Of a stretch of DNA of 64,000 bases, positions 16,911 through 25,991 are shown in pieces (positions within the stretch are counted from its first letter, which is position 1; each line of letters starts with the position of its first letter). The notes under the pieces are model-generated. The model saw only the letters and a list, made by a program, of their open reading frames with translations. It did not search any database and had not been told where the DNA came from. The DNA comes from Sulfitobacter sp. THAF37 (GTDB lineage: Bacteria; Pseudomonadota; Alphaproteobacteria; Rhodobacterales; Rhodobacteraceae), in contig NZ_CP045372.1 of assembly GCF_009363555.1 (NCBI RefSeq), positions 1,302,001 to 1,366,000 on the forward strand, in the 5' to 3' direction. A program made the translations under genes and the position numbers.

Positions 16911-19443
16911 TCACGATCCGTCCCGGCACGACGATGACCTTCTTCGGGGCGGCCCCGTCCAGGGTCCTGATGACAGCTTCGTGGGCCAGCGCGATCTTTT
17001 CAACCTCTTCTTTGGGAAGGTCCGCGGCAACCTTGATCTCGGCCCGGCGCTTGCCATTGATCTGGATCGGCATGGTGATCGTGTCATCCACGAGCATGGT
17101 GTCATCCGCCACGGGCCAGGGCGCCTTGACGATCAGCCCTTCGCCACCCTGGTGCGCCCAGATGTCCTCGCTGAGGTGAGGGGTCATGGGGGACATGAGC
17201 TGTGCCAGCGTCATGATCGCCTCGCGCTGGGCGGCATGTCCGGCCTTGGATTTCTGGAGGGCTGCGGTGAAGGCATAGAGTTTGGCGATGGCGGCGTTGA
17301 AGCCGAAGGATTCCACGCCCATCGTCACGTCGTGGATGGTCTTGTGCATCTGGCGAAGAAGTTCTTCATCCCCTTCGCCTGCGGCTTCGGAACTCATCGC
17401 CTTGATGCGGTCGCTGATGTTCCAGACGCGGGACAGGTGTTTGAAGGCGGCTTCGGCGCCGGAGGCGGTCCATTCGACGTCGCGCTCGGGCGGCGAATCG
17501 CTCAGCACGAACCAGCGCGCGGTATCCGCCCCGTAGTTTGAAATGATGTGTAGCGGGTCGACCACGTTCTTCTTGGACTTCGACATCTTGGCGGAGGGGA
17601 TGACCTCCACTTCGGTGCCGTCCGCGAGTTTGCCATCGGTGACATCCTCGGGCAGGTGATAGACGGGCCGGCCATTCGCATCGCGGGTCTGATAGATCTC
17701 ATGCGTCACCATGCCTTGCGTGAACAACGCATCAAAAGGCTCGATCGCGCTTTCGGGCAGATGACCTGTCACGTGCATCGCACGGGCGAAGAACCGCGAA
17801 TACAGCAGGTGCAGGATCGCGTGTTCGATGCCGCCGATATACTGGTCCACGTTCATCCAGTATTCGGCGTCTTCCATGTTTGTCGGCGTTTCGGCGCGGG
17901 GTGCGGTGAACCGGGCAAAGTACCATGACGAATCGACAAAGGTGTCCATGGTGTCGGTTTCGCGCTTCGCCGCAGCACCACAGGACGGGCAAACACAGTC
18001 TCGCCAGGTCGGGTGCCGGTCGAGCGGGTTGCCCGGCACGTCGAAGCTGACGTCATAGGGCAGTTCGACGGGCAGGTTCTCCTTCTTCTCCGGCACCACG
18101 CCGCAGGCGTCGCAATGCACCACCGGGATCGGGCAGCCCCAGTAGCGCTGGCGCGAAAGGCCCCAGTCGCGCAGGCGGTACTTGGTCACGCCCTGGCCGA
18201 CGCCGTTTTCCTCGCAAAAGCGAATCGCGGCGTCGATGGCTTCGTTTCCGGTTTGCCATTGCTCGCCGGCGAACCCCCTGTTGTAGAACACCTTGTCGGT
18301 CTTTGCCGGAACAAAGGGGGCTTTCAGCACCTCCGGCGCGTCCTCGGACGGCAGGAAGGTCGAAATGATCGGCAGGCCGTACTTGGTCGCGAATTCGAAA
18401 TCACGCGGGTCATGCGCCGGGCAGCCGAAGATCGCGCCGGTGCCGTAATCCATCAGAATGAAGTTCGCGATGTAGACCGGCATCTCGTAGGCCGTGTCGA
18501 AAGGGTGACGGACCGTGATCCCGGTGTCATATCCCAGCTTCTCGGCTGTCTCGATGGCTTCTTCCGTCGTGCCGCCCTTGCGGCATTCGGCGCAGAATGC
18601 GGCGATCTCGGGGTTTTCCCGCTCCAGCACCTTGGCCAGCGGGTGATCCGGTGAAATGCCCACGAAAGATGCGCCCATCAGGGTGTCGGGGCGGGTGGTG
18701 TAGACATCTATCCGGTCGTGTCCTTCCGGTGCGCCGACCGTGGAAAAGGCGAATTGCAGACCCCGCGACTTGCCGATCCAGTTGGCCTGCATCAGCTTTA
18801 CCTTGGCGGGCCAGTTGTCCAAGGAATCGAGTGCGTCCAGCAGTTCTTCGGAATGGTCGGAAATCTTGAAGAACCATTGGGTCAACTCGCGCCGCTCGAC
18901 CAGCGCGCCGGATCGCCAGCCGCGGCCGTTTTCCACCTGCTCGTTGGCAAGCACGGTCATGTCAACCGGGTCCCAGTTGACCACCGCGTTCTTGCGGTAG
19001 ACCAGCCCGGCATCGAGGAAGTCGAGGAACAGCGCCTGCTGCTGGCCGTAATACTCCGGATCGCAGGTGGCGAATTCGCGGGACCAGTCGATGGACAGGC
19101 CCAGCGGCTTCATCTGGCCGCGCATGTCGTCGATGTTGCCGTAGGTCCAGTCCTTGGGGTGGCCCCCGATGGCCATGGCCGCGTTCTCTGCCGGCATCCC
19201 GAAGGCGTCCCACCCCATCGGGTGCAGCACGTTGTGGCCCGTCGCGATCTTGTAGCGCGCGATCACGTCGCCCATCGTGTAGTTGCGCACATGTCCCATG
19301 TGGATGCGGCCCGAGGGGTAGGGAAACATCTCCAGCACATAATACTTTGGCTTGTCGGCAGAGCGCACAGCCTTGAAGATGCCGTCCTTTTCCCAGGCGT
19401 CCTGCCAGCGGGCTTCGATTTCAGCGGGGGTATAGCGTGTCAT
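16897..19443 (-). CDS. leuS: Leucyl-tRNA synthetase
   Basis: This class I aminoacyl-tRNA synthetase charges tRNA-Leu. It has 848 residues, normal for bacterial LeuRS. The HIGH-type motif is HMGH at 48-51, and KMSKS lies near residue 610 in [14 protein letters not shown]. The editing domain (CP1, about 220-420) includes [21 protein letters not shown]. The C-terminal anticodon and LeuRS-specific domains end in [15 protein letters not shown]. It is preceded by DUF3576 (gap 86 bases) and followed by lptE and holA. Confidence 0.97.
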   Translation of the reverse strand: MTRYTPAEIEARWQDAWEKDGIFKAVRSADKPKYYVLEMFPYPSGRIHMGHVRNYTMGDVIARYKIATGHNVLHPMGWDAFGMPAENAAMAIGGHPKDWTYGNIDDMRGQMKPLGLSIDWSREFATCDPEYYGQQQALFLDFLDAGLVYRKNAVVNWDPVDMTVLANEQVENGRGWRSGALVERRELTQWFFKISDHSEELLDALDSLDNWPAKVKLMQANWIGKSRGLQFAFSTVGAPEGHDRIDVYTTRPDTLMGASFVGISPDHPLAKVLERENPEIAAFCAECRKGGTTEEAIETAEKLGYDTGITVRHPFDTAYEMPVYIANFILMDYGTGAIFGCPAHDPRDFEFATKYGLPIISTFLPSEDAPEVLKAPFVPAKTDKVFYNRGFAGEQWQTGNEAIDAAIRFCEENGVGQGVTKYRLRDWGLSRQRYWGCPIPVVHCDACGVVPEKKENLPVELPYDVSFDVPGNPLDRHPTWRDCVCPSCGAAAKRETDTMDTFVDSSWYFARFTAPRAETPTNMEDAEYWMNVDQYIGGIEHAILHLLYSRFFARAMHVTGHLPESAIEPFDALFTQGMVTHEIYQTRDANGRPVYHLPEDVTDGKLADGTEVEVIPSAKMSKSKKNVVDPLHIISNYGADTARWFVLSDSPPERDVEWTASGAEAAFKHLSRVWNISDRIKAMSSEAAGEGDEELLRQMHKTIHDVTMGVESFGFNAAIAKLYAFTAALQKSKAGHAAQREAIMTLAQLMSPMTPHLSEDIWAHQGGEGLIVKAPWPVADDTMLVDDTITMPIQINGKRRAEIKVAADLPKEEVEKIALAHEAVIRTLDGAAPKKVIVVPGRIVNVVA

Positions 19444-19529
19444 GGCGTGTGCCTTCGTTCAAACGGATCGCGCCGGGCTGTTGATGTCACAGGGCCCGGC
19501 GCGGGAAAGGTCGTGGGGGATGGTCGGGA

Positions 19530-20021
19530 TCAGAACCTGTTGTCGGAAATTCGCATCTCGCGCGCGCGGGACAGGATCGCATCCTCGACCGCGCGGGTGG
19601 TCGCCGTGTTCACGGTCCGACCGTTGCGGGTCTGCAGCGCCAGGTTCAGCGACCGCGCGTCCAGCGCAGGATCGTCGATCAGCACCGTTGCGCGATACGC
19701 CGACCCGCCGCCGGGCGGTGTGCCGTAGCCGGTGATGATCACCCCCGTGAAGGGGTCGATGGATTGCACCGGCAGGAAATCCAGCACCTCAAGCGACGCC
19801 GACCACAGGTACTTGTTTACGGATACAGTAGTGTCGCCGCTCTTTCGGCTGAAGATCGACCAGATCGTGTTGTCCGGGTTGGTCTCGATGTTGTTGGGGT
19901 TGTTGGGGTTGGTATAGGTGTCGGGCCGGGCCGTCGCTTCGCGGCCCAGGCTGCCACAAGAGCCGAGGCTCGCGATAATGAGAAGTGCCACGGCACTTTT
20001 GCAAACGGTCCTGTACGCCAT
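19530..20021 (-). CDS. DUF3576 lipoprotein
   Basis: This 163-residue exported lipoprotein has a signal with lipobox LGSC (Cys22). It matches DUF3576, an alphaproteobacterial family of unknown function, with the typical IWSIFSRK, VNKYLWSASLEVLDFLPVQS and GVIITGYGTPPGG blocks. AAAGGAAA lies before the ATG at 20021, which is why longer in-frame starts were dropped. A segment rich in Asn-Pro (TNPNNPNNIETNPDN) follows the lipid anchor. Its steady position upstream of leuS-lptE hints at an outer-membrane role; this is inference. Confidence 0.82.
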   Translation of the reverse strand: MAYRTVCKSAVALLIIASLGSCGSLGREATARPDTYTNPNNPNNIETNPDNTIWSIFSRKSGDTTVSVNKYLWSASLEVLDFLPVQSIDPFTGVIITGYGTPPGGGSAYRATVLIDDPALDARSLNLALQTRNGRTVNTATTRAVEDAILSRAREMRISDNRF

Positions 20022-20310
20022 CTCAGCTTTCCTTTGCCTGTTTGCACAATGGTCTATCCAAGTGCTGCACCCACGGCAAGGCATATGTAGTACCGTGATT
20101 CCCCTGTCGAATATGGGTTTTGCGGCTCCGGTCTCCCCCGAAAAGGGTGGGTCGGCGACAAAACTGTGGCAAAGCTGCACCATTGACCGCGACATTGCCT
20201 CCGAGAGTTTCAGGCTTCTTGCCAGGACGGGGGGGTTGGGTGCAAACACCCTTCATACCCTTTCCGGATTCCCCGGTCTGGGCGTATGAATTCAAACCGA
20301 GGGAAAACTC

Positions 20311-21267
20311 ATGAAAAAAGTTCTCTTCGCTACAACAGCCCTGGTCGCGACCGCCGGCGTTGCAGCAGCAGACGTTACTTTCGGCGGCTATGGTCGCTTT
20401 GGTATCCTGTACTCCGACAACGGCGTCACAGACACAACAAACATCACCAGCCGTTTCCGTCTGCAGATCGACGCAACTGCTGAGTCCGATGCCGGTGTGG
20501 TCTTCGGTGCCCGCGCACGCATCCAGCAAGACAACGACGACGCGGCTTCGCTCGACTCCGTTGGTACAGACGGTGACGGCGACGGCGACATCGACTACCG
20601 CGGCGACCGCACAGGCACCGGCATCAACGGTGTTCGCTTCTTCGCTCGCTCCGGCGGCCTGGAAGTCGGCGTTGGCAACATCTTCGGCGCGCTGGAATTC
20701 ATGCCCGGCATGTACCCCATCGACCTGGGTCTGACCGGTCACTCGTATGACTACACCGCGTACAACTTCCGCGGTGACGCATACGACTCCGACGAAGAAG
20801 GCGCAGCTGGCCTGAACGGTGTCGAAGTCATGTACTCCGCTGGCGACCTGTCCGTGCACGTGTCGGCTTCCGACTTCAACGACCGCATCGCGGCCCACGT
20901 TGCTTACACATGGAACGGCTGGACATTCGCTCTGGGTGCTCAGGACTCCGACTCTGCACTCGACACCGAGTTCGCAGCATCCGTCGGCGGTTCCTTCGGC
21001 CCTGCCGATGTGACCCTGGCCTATGCCAAGAACGGTGACGACTCCCTCGTCGGCGGTGGCGACCACTGGGTTCTGGCTGGCCGCTTTGACGTTGGCGCAG
21101 CAACCGACGTTGAAGTCTATGTCGCAGACGCAGACTACTTCGCCGAAACTTCCTACGGTGTTGACTTCAACCACGATCTGGGCGGCGGTACCTCGCTGCG
21201 CGGCGGTATCTCCTCCACCGGTGCCGACGTGACCCTGGTTGACTTCGGTGTGCGCTTCAACTTCTAA
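20311..21267 (+). CDS. Outer-membrane porin (Rhodobacter type)
   Basis: This 318-residue porin starts with the signal peptide MKKVLFATTALVATAGVAAA, then DVTFGGYGRFGILYSDNG, the first strand of general diffusion porins. Alternating beta-strands run to the C-terminal VTLVDFGVRFNF, which ends in Phe as needed for BAM insertion. An acidic, Gly-rich loop (about 82-100, with DGDGDGDIDYRG) resembles a constriction or calcium loop. GAGGGAAA precedes the ATG and a strong terminator follows. Codon use is visibly different from neighbours (favouring GCA, GTT, TCC, CGC), as expected for a very abundant protein. The 289 bases upstream hold no gene and probably the promoter and leader. Confidence 0.93.
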   Translation: MKKVLFATTALVATAGVAAADVTFGGYGRFGILYSDNGVTDTTNITSRFRLQIDATAESDAGVVFGARARIQQDNDDAASLDSVGTDGDGDGDIDYRGDRTGTGINGVRFFARSGGLEVGVGNIFGALEFMPGMYPIDLGLTGHSYDYTAYNFRGDAYDSDEEGAAGLNGVEVMYSAGDLSVHVSASDFNDRIAAHVAYTWNGWTFALGAQDSDSALDTEFAASVGGSFGPADVTLAYAKNGDDSLVGGGDHWVLAGRFDVGAATDVEVYVADADYFAETSYGVDFNHDLGGGTSLRGGISSTGADVTLVDFGVRFNF

Positions 21268-21290
21268 GTTGAACTCATACTCGTGAGTTT

Positions 21291-21318
21291 GGGGCAGGCC
21301 TTCGGGTCTGCCCCTTTT
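21291..21318 (+). terminator. Strong terminator after the porin gene
   Basis: A 10-base stem (21291-21300 with 21305-21314, one G-T pair) is closed by a C(TTCG)G tetraloop and followed by TTTT. A smaller AACTCA/TGAGTT repeat (21272-21289) lies just before it. Confidence 0.9.
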
Positions 21319-21370
21319 CATTTGTGCCGTGCTGTTGTTCTGTGCACCCGACGACGGCAAGGGGAAGATC

Positions 21371-22024
21371 ATGGGTTTGAACGACATCACCACCAGATTG
21401 GCCAAGGCCGAAGCAGACGCCGGGCGCGCTGCCGGATCGGTCACGTTGATCGCGGTCAGCAAGGTCCAGCCGGACGAAAGGGTGCGCAACGTGCTGGAAC
21501 AAGGCCACCGCTGCTTTGGCGAGAACAAGGTCCAGGAAGCGGCAGGCAAATGGCCAGGGTTTCGCGAGGATTTCGCGGATGTTGAGCTACATCTCCTCGG
21601 GCCTCTCCAGACCAACAAGGCGCGTCAGGCCGTCACGCTCTTTGATGCGATCCATTCCGTGGACCGTCCCAAACTGGCCCGCACCCTCGCGCGGCTGGCG
21701 CAGGAGGAGGGCAGGTGTCCCGACCTCTTCATCCAGATCAACACCGGCGAAGAAGAGCAGAAAGCGGGCGTCATGCCGGCTGAGGCCGATGCCTTTGTCA
21801 GGGAATGCCAGGATCTCGACCTGCCTGTACGGGGCCTGATGTGCATCCCGCCGATTGATGAAGAACCTTCACTGCATTTTGCGCTGTTGGCCAAGATCGC
21901 CGACCGCAACGGGCTTGACGGTCTCTCCATGGGCATGAGCGCGGACTTCGAACGCGCCGTCGCCTTGGGCGCGACCCACGTCCGGGTCGGTTCGGCCATC
22001 TTCGGAGAGCGGGTACCGGGCTGA
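21371..22024 (+). CDS. YggS/PROSC family pyridoxal-phosphate homeostasis protein
   Basis: This 217-residue TIM-barrel protein binds pyridoxal phosphate without known catalysis and controls its free level. The PLP lysine is K31 in LIAVSKVQP. Other family blocks are RCFGENKVQEAAGKW, LHLLGPLQTNKARQAV, FIQINTGEEEQKAGV and LSMGMSADFERAVALGATHVRVGSAIFG. AAGGGG lies 6 bases before the ATG at 21371. It stands alone between the porin terminator and a converging L,D-transpeptidase gene. Confidence 0.93.
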   Translation: MGLNDITTRLAKAEADAGRAAGSVTLIAVSKVQPDERVRNVLEQGHRCFGENKVQEAAGKWPGFREDFADVELHLLGPLQTNKARQAVTLFDAIHSVDRPKLARTLARLAQEEGRCPDLFIQINTGEEEQKAGVMPAEADAFVRECQDLDLPVRGLMCIPPIDEEPSLHFALLAKIADRNGLDGLSMGMSADFERAVALGATHVRVGSAIFGERVPG

Positions 22025-22033
22025 AGCCCGGCC

Positions 22034-22528
22034 TTATGGCACGATCAGCCGCATGTGGGGCCGGAGATTTCGGGCTATGGCGTGCAGGTCGGTCCGGCGC
22101 AGGCCGATGCAGCCTTCGGTCGGGTAGCCGGGCCGCCGCCATTGATGGATGAAGATGGCAGAGCCGCGCCCCGGCACGGCACTGGGCCAGTTCCAGTCCG
22201 TCAGGATGACGAGGTCATAGAGAGGATCGGCCCGCCGCAGCGCCTCGTGACTGAACGGATATGGCGCCCGGACCATGGAGTTATAATCCTTTGCCGCCGG
22301 GTCGTCCGACCACAGGTCGCCGGGTCTGATCGGGACAGCCCAGCCGGTGGGTCGGATCATCCTGTCAGGTCGATAAAGCATCCCGACGATCCGGTGCGTT
22401 CCGCGCGGCGTCGCGCCATCGCCCTCGCGCTTGGCCTTGCTAAGGCCACCGCGCCCGATGGTGCAGGGATAAAGTCTGTTCCGGAACCGCACCCCCAGCG
22501 GCGTCAGAACCATGTCGTCGGATGTCAT
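22034..22528 (-). CDS. L,D-transpeptidase family protein (YkuD domain), leaderless
   Basis: This 164-residue protein is built almost entirely of a YkuD/ErfK fold. The active-site block is H128 in IFIHQWRR and C140 in YPTEGCIGLRR, matching the H...(S/T)xGC(I/V) pattern. Such enzymes make 3-3 crosslinks in peptidoglycan or attach lipoproteins to it, but no signal peptide is visible, so its site of action is uncertain. The ATG at 22528 overlaps the stop of the GFA gene (ATGA), which decides the start. A second, secreted member lies at 55897-56457. Confidence 0.83.
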   Translation of the reverse strand: MTSDDMVLTPLGVRFRNRLYPCTIGRGGLSKAKREGDGATPRGTHRIVGMLYRPDRMIRPTGWAVPIRPGDLWSDDPAAKDYNSMVRAPYPFSHEALRRADPLYDLVILTDWNWPSAVPGRGSAIFIHQWRRPGYPTEGCIGLRRTDLHAIARNLRPHMRLIVP

Positions 22529-22935
22529 TTGGGCGGCGGCAGATCGTTGAAACATGGTTTGCCTTCGGCGACAACGTGAAAGGGCTGCGCATCCTTCATG
22601 AAGATCGCAAAATCCGCATCGCCGTAATCACCGGCAGGATCGTCCAGCGTACCGGCTTTCAGGACGAGATAATCCCGGCCCGGCAGGCGCGTCGTCAGAT
22701 GGGTTCCACAGGTGCCGCAGAATTGCCGGGTACGCGCACCTTCCAGGTCGTCGCGCGTGAACTCCGCCGGTGTTCCCTTGGTAAAGGCAAACCCATCCAA
22801 TGGTATGGCCATCGCGAAATTTGGCCCCCCGCCAGAGATATACTGACACTCCCTGCAATGACACTGCAGTTTGAACACAGGAGCACCTGTCACCTCGAAG
22901 TGCAGCGCCCCGCAATAGCATCGCCCTTTCATCAT
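22525..22935 (-). CDS. GFA (glutathione-dependent formaldehyde-activating) family protein
   Basis: This small zinc-binding protein has 136 residues. Cysteine pairs are CYCGAL (6-11), CHCREC (25-30) and CGTCGTH in the centre, as in the Gfa/CENP-V fold. The name comes from Paracoccus Gfa, but most family members have no shown activity. A strong AGGGAGG lies 5 bases before two tandem ATG codons (22935 and 22932). It is coupled to the L,D-transpeptidase downstream and lies 9 bases after ribA, so the three are probably co-transcribed. Confidence 0.87.
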   Translation of the reverse strand: MMKGRCYCGALHFEVTGAPVFKLQCHCRECQYISGGGPNFAMAIPLDGFAFTKGTPAEFTRDDLEGARTRQFCGTCGTHLTTRLPGRDYLVLKAGTLDDPAGDYGDADFAIFMKDAQPFHVVAEGKPCFNDLPPPK

Positions 22936-22944
22936 CTGCCCTCC

Positions 22945-24033
22945 CTAGAAAAGATGCCCGGACTTTGCGGCCTTTGTCGCGAGATAGCCAGCGTTATGGC
23001 GGTTCTCTCCAACGGCCAGAGGCACCCTTTCCGTCACCGCGACGCCTGAGGTTTCCATCATTTCAACCTTGCGGGGATTGTTGGTCAGAAGCCGGACGGC
23101 GGAGAATCCCATGGATTTGAGGATATCCGCGCCAAGCCGGAAATCCCGTTCGTCGTCCTCGAACCCCAGGCGGTGGTTTGCCTCTACCGTGTCGAACCCC
23201 TGATCCTGAAGCGAATAGGCCCGCATCTTGTTCGCAAGGCCGATGCCGCGCCCCTCCTGGTTGAGATAGAGCAGCACGCCGTTCCCTTCGGCGCCCATCT
23301 GCGCCAGTGCGGCGCGCAGCTGTGGCCCGCAGTCGCACTTGAGGCTGCCCATGAGATCCCCGGTGAAACAGGCGGAATGCAGTCGTGCCAGCACGGGTTC
23401 GCCCCGGTCCGGGCGCCCGATCTCGATCGCGTAATGTTCCTCGCCGCCATCGTCGGGGCGGAAAATGTGCAGGCGGCCTGTCTCCGAGACCTCCATCGGC
23501 AATCGCGCGTTCACCACTGGGTGCAGCGGGCTTCGTGCCGCCAGCGCGGGAGCCGCCGCCGCCAGGGCGATGCTGGTCAGCCCATTCCGCGCGGCGATAT
23601 CCGCGGCATTCGGCAGGGACAGCACAAGTGCGGCGGGCAGCAGCCGCGCGGACTTGACCAGCTGAAGCGCCGTGCGATGCGCCGCAGTGTCGCCGCCCCG
23701 CGCGCTTTTCAGCGGCCCCTTGAGCGGTGCGCGCAGGTCGTCGGCCGGATCCGCCACACTCTGTATCCATGCCGGGGTCGCGGCAGGTGGCAGAACGATC
23801 CGCGCAAGATCACCGTCATAGGGATGCGCCTTGAGTGTCCCGGCCCGGCGCGCAGTGATCGCCAGCACCGGTTCCCCGCCCAGGGCCAGCACATCCGCCA
23901 ACCGCTGTGGGCCAAGCGTTTCGGCGGCGAGAACGAGCACCGGCGCGTCACCTGTCAGGACGATGGGTATGCCCATGCGCAAATCGGAACGGGCGCGGGC
24001 CAGTTGTTCGACAATGTCAGGTGCCAAAGCCAT
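22945..24033 (-). CDS. ribA: GTP cyclohydrolase II
   Basis: This enzyme carries out the first step of riboflavin synthesis, converting GTP to a diaminopyrimidine. The C-terminal half (about 180-362) is a complete cyclohydrolase II with zinc ligands C222, C233 and C235 ([15 protein letters not shown]), [10 protein letters not shown] (257-266) and the Arg/Tyr blocks to the end. The N-terminal 170 residues are Ala-rich and look like a degenerate DHBP synthase (RibB) domain without its acidic metal site, so it is longer than stand-alone RibA (about 200 residues). No clear ribosome site is seen before the ATG. Confidence 0.92.
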   Translation of the reverse strand: MALAPDIVEQLARARSDLRMGIPIVLTGDAPVLVLAAETLGPQRLADVLALGGEPVLAITARRAGTLKAHPYDGDLARIVLPPAATPAWIQSVADPADDLRAPLKGPLKSARGGDTAAHRTALQLVKSARLLPAALVLSLPNAADIAARNGLTSIALAAAAPALAARSPLHPVVNARLPMEVSETGRLHIFRPDDGGEEHYAIEIGRPDRGEPVLARLHSACFTGDLMGSLKCDCGPQLRAALAQMGAEGNGVLLYLNQEGRGIGLANKMRAYSLQDQGFDTVEANHRLGFEDDERDFRLGADILKSMGFSAVRLLTNNPRKVEMMETSGVAVTERVPLAVGENRHNAGYLATKAAKSGHLF

Positions 24034-24132
24034 ATCGTGTTACAACTCCAAGAGTGGCTGAAACGTGTCTATGCCAGACTGCCGGAAATTGAAACATTGC
24101 GGTGTTCTGTCACACGAGCGCGTGAAACGCGG

Positions 24133-24149
24133 TCGGCAAGACTTGCCGA
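24133..24149. promoter_or_regulatory. 17-base palindrome upstream of the response-regulator gene
   Basis: TCGGCAAG and CTTGCCGA flank one central A, ending 48 bases before the ATG at 24198. The position and symmetry suit a dimer-binding operator, possibly for autoregulation. The binding protein is unknown. Confidence 0.5.
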
Positions 24150-24197
24150 ATAGGGGTTCAAGACACACTTCTTGACGAAACCGTGTGGAGGAAAGAG

Positions 24198-24884
24198 ATG
24201 GCGCAGCTCAAGAAAATCCTGCTTGTCGACGATGACGAAGACCTGCGCGAAGCGTTGAGCGAGCAGTTGATCATGACCGAAGATTTCGACGTCTTCGAGG
24301 CGGGTAACGGGGCCGACGCAATGGCGCGCGCCAAAGAGGCAATCTATGATCTGGTGATCCTGGACGTGGGGCTGCCCGATACCGATGGCCGCGAACTTTG
24401 CCGTCGGATGCGCAAGCAAGGCGTCAAAAGCCCGATCATGATGTTGACGGGGCACGACGGCGACGCCGACACGATCCTGGGGCTTGATGCCGGGGCCAAC
24501 GATTACGTCTCCAAGCCCTTCAAGTTTCCTGTGCTGCTGGCGCGTATCCGCGCGCAGCTGCGCCAGCACGAGCAATCCGAGGACGCCGTGTTTCAGCTTG
24601 GTCCCTACACCTTCAAGCCATCCATGAAGCTTCTGGTGACAGAGGACGACAAGAAGGTCCGCCTGACGGAAAAGGAAACCAACATTCTCAAGTTCCTCTA
24701 CCGCTCGAACGATGGCGTCGTGCCGCGCGACGTGTTGCTGCACGAGGTCTGGGGGTACAATGCGGGCGTCACAACCCATACGCTTGAAACGCACATTTAT
24801 CGCCTGCGCCAGAAAATAGAACCGGATCCGTCAAACGCGCGCCTTCTTGTTACGGAATCTGGAGGTTACAGATTAATGAGCTGA
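24198..24884 (+). CDS. OmpR/PhoB-family response regulator (CenR-like)
   Basis: This is a two-component DNA-binding regulator of 228 residues. The receiver domain (1-120) has the acidic pocket DDD at 11-13, the phospho-acceptor D56 in VILDVGLP, T84 in MMLTGHDGD and K106 in DYVSKPF. A winged-helix effector domain (about 130-226) has LTEKETNILKFLYR and TTHTLETHIYRLRQKIE. GGAGGAAAG precedes the ATG, preferred over an in-frame GTG 15 bases upstream. There is no adjacent histidine kinase. It resembles the conserved alphaproteobacterial regulator CenR, an identification I hold with low confidence. Confidence 0.9.
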   Translation: MAQLKKILLVDDDEDLREALSEQLIMTEDFDVFEAGNGADAMARAKEAIYDLVILDVGLPDTDGRELCRRMRKQGVKSPIMMLTGHDGDADTILGLDAGANDYVSKPFKFPVLLARIRAQLRQHEQSEDAVFQLGPYTFKPSMKLLVTEDDKKVRLTEKETNILKFLYRSNDGVVPRDVLLHEVWGYNAGVTTHTLETHIYRLRQKIEPDPSNARLLVTESGGYRLMS

Positions 24885-25007
24885 TCGGCGGAACCAAACC
24901 GCAATTCTGCCGTTACCCTTTCGAGAGGCGGGGTTTTCATGACCCGCACCTCGGTTTGAACCCGAAGATTGCGCCCGGGCTCTGGCGCATACCTCCCTGT
25001 TGGACTC

Positions 25008-25035
25008 GGCCGGGCTTCTTGCCCGGCCTTTTTTT
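25008..25035 (+). terminator. Strong terminator before xthA
   Basis: An 8-base GC stem (GGCCGGGC 25008-25015, GCCCGGCC 25021-25028) with TTCTT loop is followed by seven T. It ends the response-regulator transcript 124 bases past its stop. The 3' leader in between has other imperfect inverted repeats but no gene. Confidence 0.9.
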
Positions 25036-25147
25036 CCGCTATCACCCTTACCTCGTCCGGTGGATTGTCCGGCAGGGAGGCTCTGATCCGGTGGCGCTTG
25101 CCCGGATCACCGGTTAACCTGTCCTCCGGTCCAATTCGGAGAAACCC

Positions 25148-25936
25148 ATGCCCTTTACCCTTGCAACCTGGAACATCAATTCAGTCCGTCTGCGCGAAGG
25201 TCTCGTGCTGCGGATGCTGGCTGAACACGGGCCTGACATTCTCTGTCTTCAGGAGTGCAAGAGCCCGGTGGACAAGATCCCGGTCGAAGCCTTCAAGGCG
25301 GCGGGGTATACCCATATGGCTGCGCGGGGCCAAAAGGGCTACAACGGTGTCGCGATCCTGTCAAAGCTGCCGCTGGAAGATGCGGGCGACAAGGATTTTG
25401 CCACTTTGGGTCATGCCCGCCACGTGGCCGCACGGCTCGAAAACGGCACCATCATCCATAATTTCTACGTTCCCGCCGGCGGCGACAAGCCTGACCGCAC
25501 CATCAACGAGAAATTCGGTCAGAAGCTTGATTACCTTTCCGAGATGCGGGACTGGTTCCATGCTGAAACGCCCCGCAACGCCATTCTCGTCGGTGATCTG
25601 AACATCGCCCCGCGCGAGGATGACGTCTGGGACCACAAGAAACTGCTGAAGGTGGTCAGCCACACACCGGTCGAGGTCGAAGCCCTGGGCGCGGCGCAGG
25701 ACGCAGGCAACTGGGTCGACGTCACCCGCAAGGACATTCCGCAGGGCAATCTCTACAGTTGGTGGTCCTACCGGTCCCCCGACTGGGACGCCGCCGACAA
25801 GGGGCGGCGCCTGGATCACATCTGGGCCACGCCGGACATTGCCAACGCAAGCCATTCCAGCCATATCCAGCGCGCCGTGCGGGGCTGGGAGCAGCCCAGC
25901 GACCACGCACCGGTTTTTGCCACCTTTGACCTTTGA
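25148..25936 (+). CDS. xthA: Exodeoxyribonuclease III / AP endonuclease
   Basis: This repair nuclease has 262 residues and cuts abasic sites and 3' blocks in DNA. Family motifs appear in order: TWNINSVRLR (7-16), LQECKSP (catalytic Glu), KGYNGVAILSK, VGDLNIAPREDDVWD (Asp/Asn metal site), SWWSYRSPDWDAADKGRRLDHIW and the final SDHAPVFATF (catalytic Asp-His). GGAG lies 7 bases before the ATG. It stands alone after a strong terminator and before the thioredoxin operon. Confidence 0.94.
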   Translation: MPFTLATWNINSVRLREGLVLRMLAEHGPDILCLQECKSPVDKIPVEAFKAAGYTHMAARGQKGYNGVAILSKLPLEDAGDKDFATLGHARHVAARLENGTIIHNFYVPAGGDKPDRTINEKFGQKLDYLSEMRDWFHAETPRNAILVGDLNIAPREDDVWDHKKLLKVVSHTPVEVEALGAAQDAGNWVDVTRKDIPQGNLYSWWSYRSPDWDAADKGRRLDHIWATPDIANASHSSHIQRAVRGWEQPSDHAPVFATFDL

Positions 25937-25991
25937 TTCGGGCGCCCGAACGCTCATATAAAGCCAAACGCCGACAAGCGAGGAAGAGACC

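Noticed and set aside
20023..21618. A 531-residue open frame opposite the porin gene
   Set aside because: It arises from the porin's biased codons. The predicted protein is Val/Cys-rich without family match, and the plus strand has signal peptide, ribosome site and terminator.
24885..25007. Possible tRNA or small RNA (a T-arm-like GGTTTGAACCC and other small repeats)
   Set aside because: No cloverleaf can be drawn; it is better described as a structured 3' end of the response-regulator transcript.
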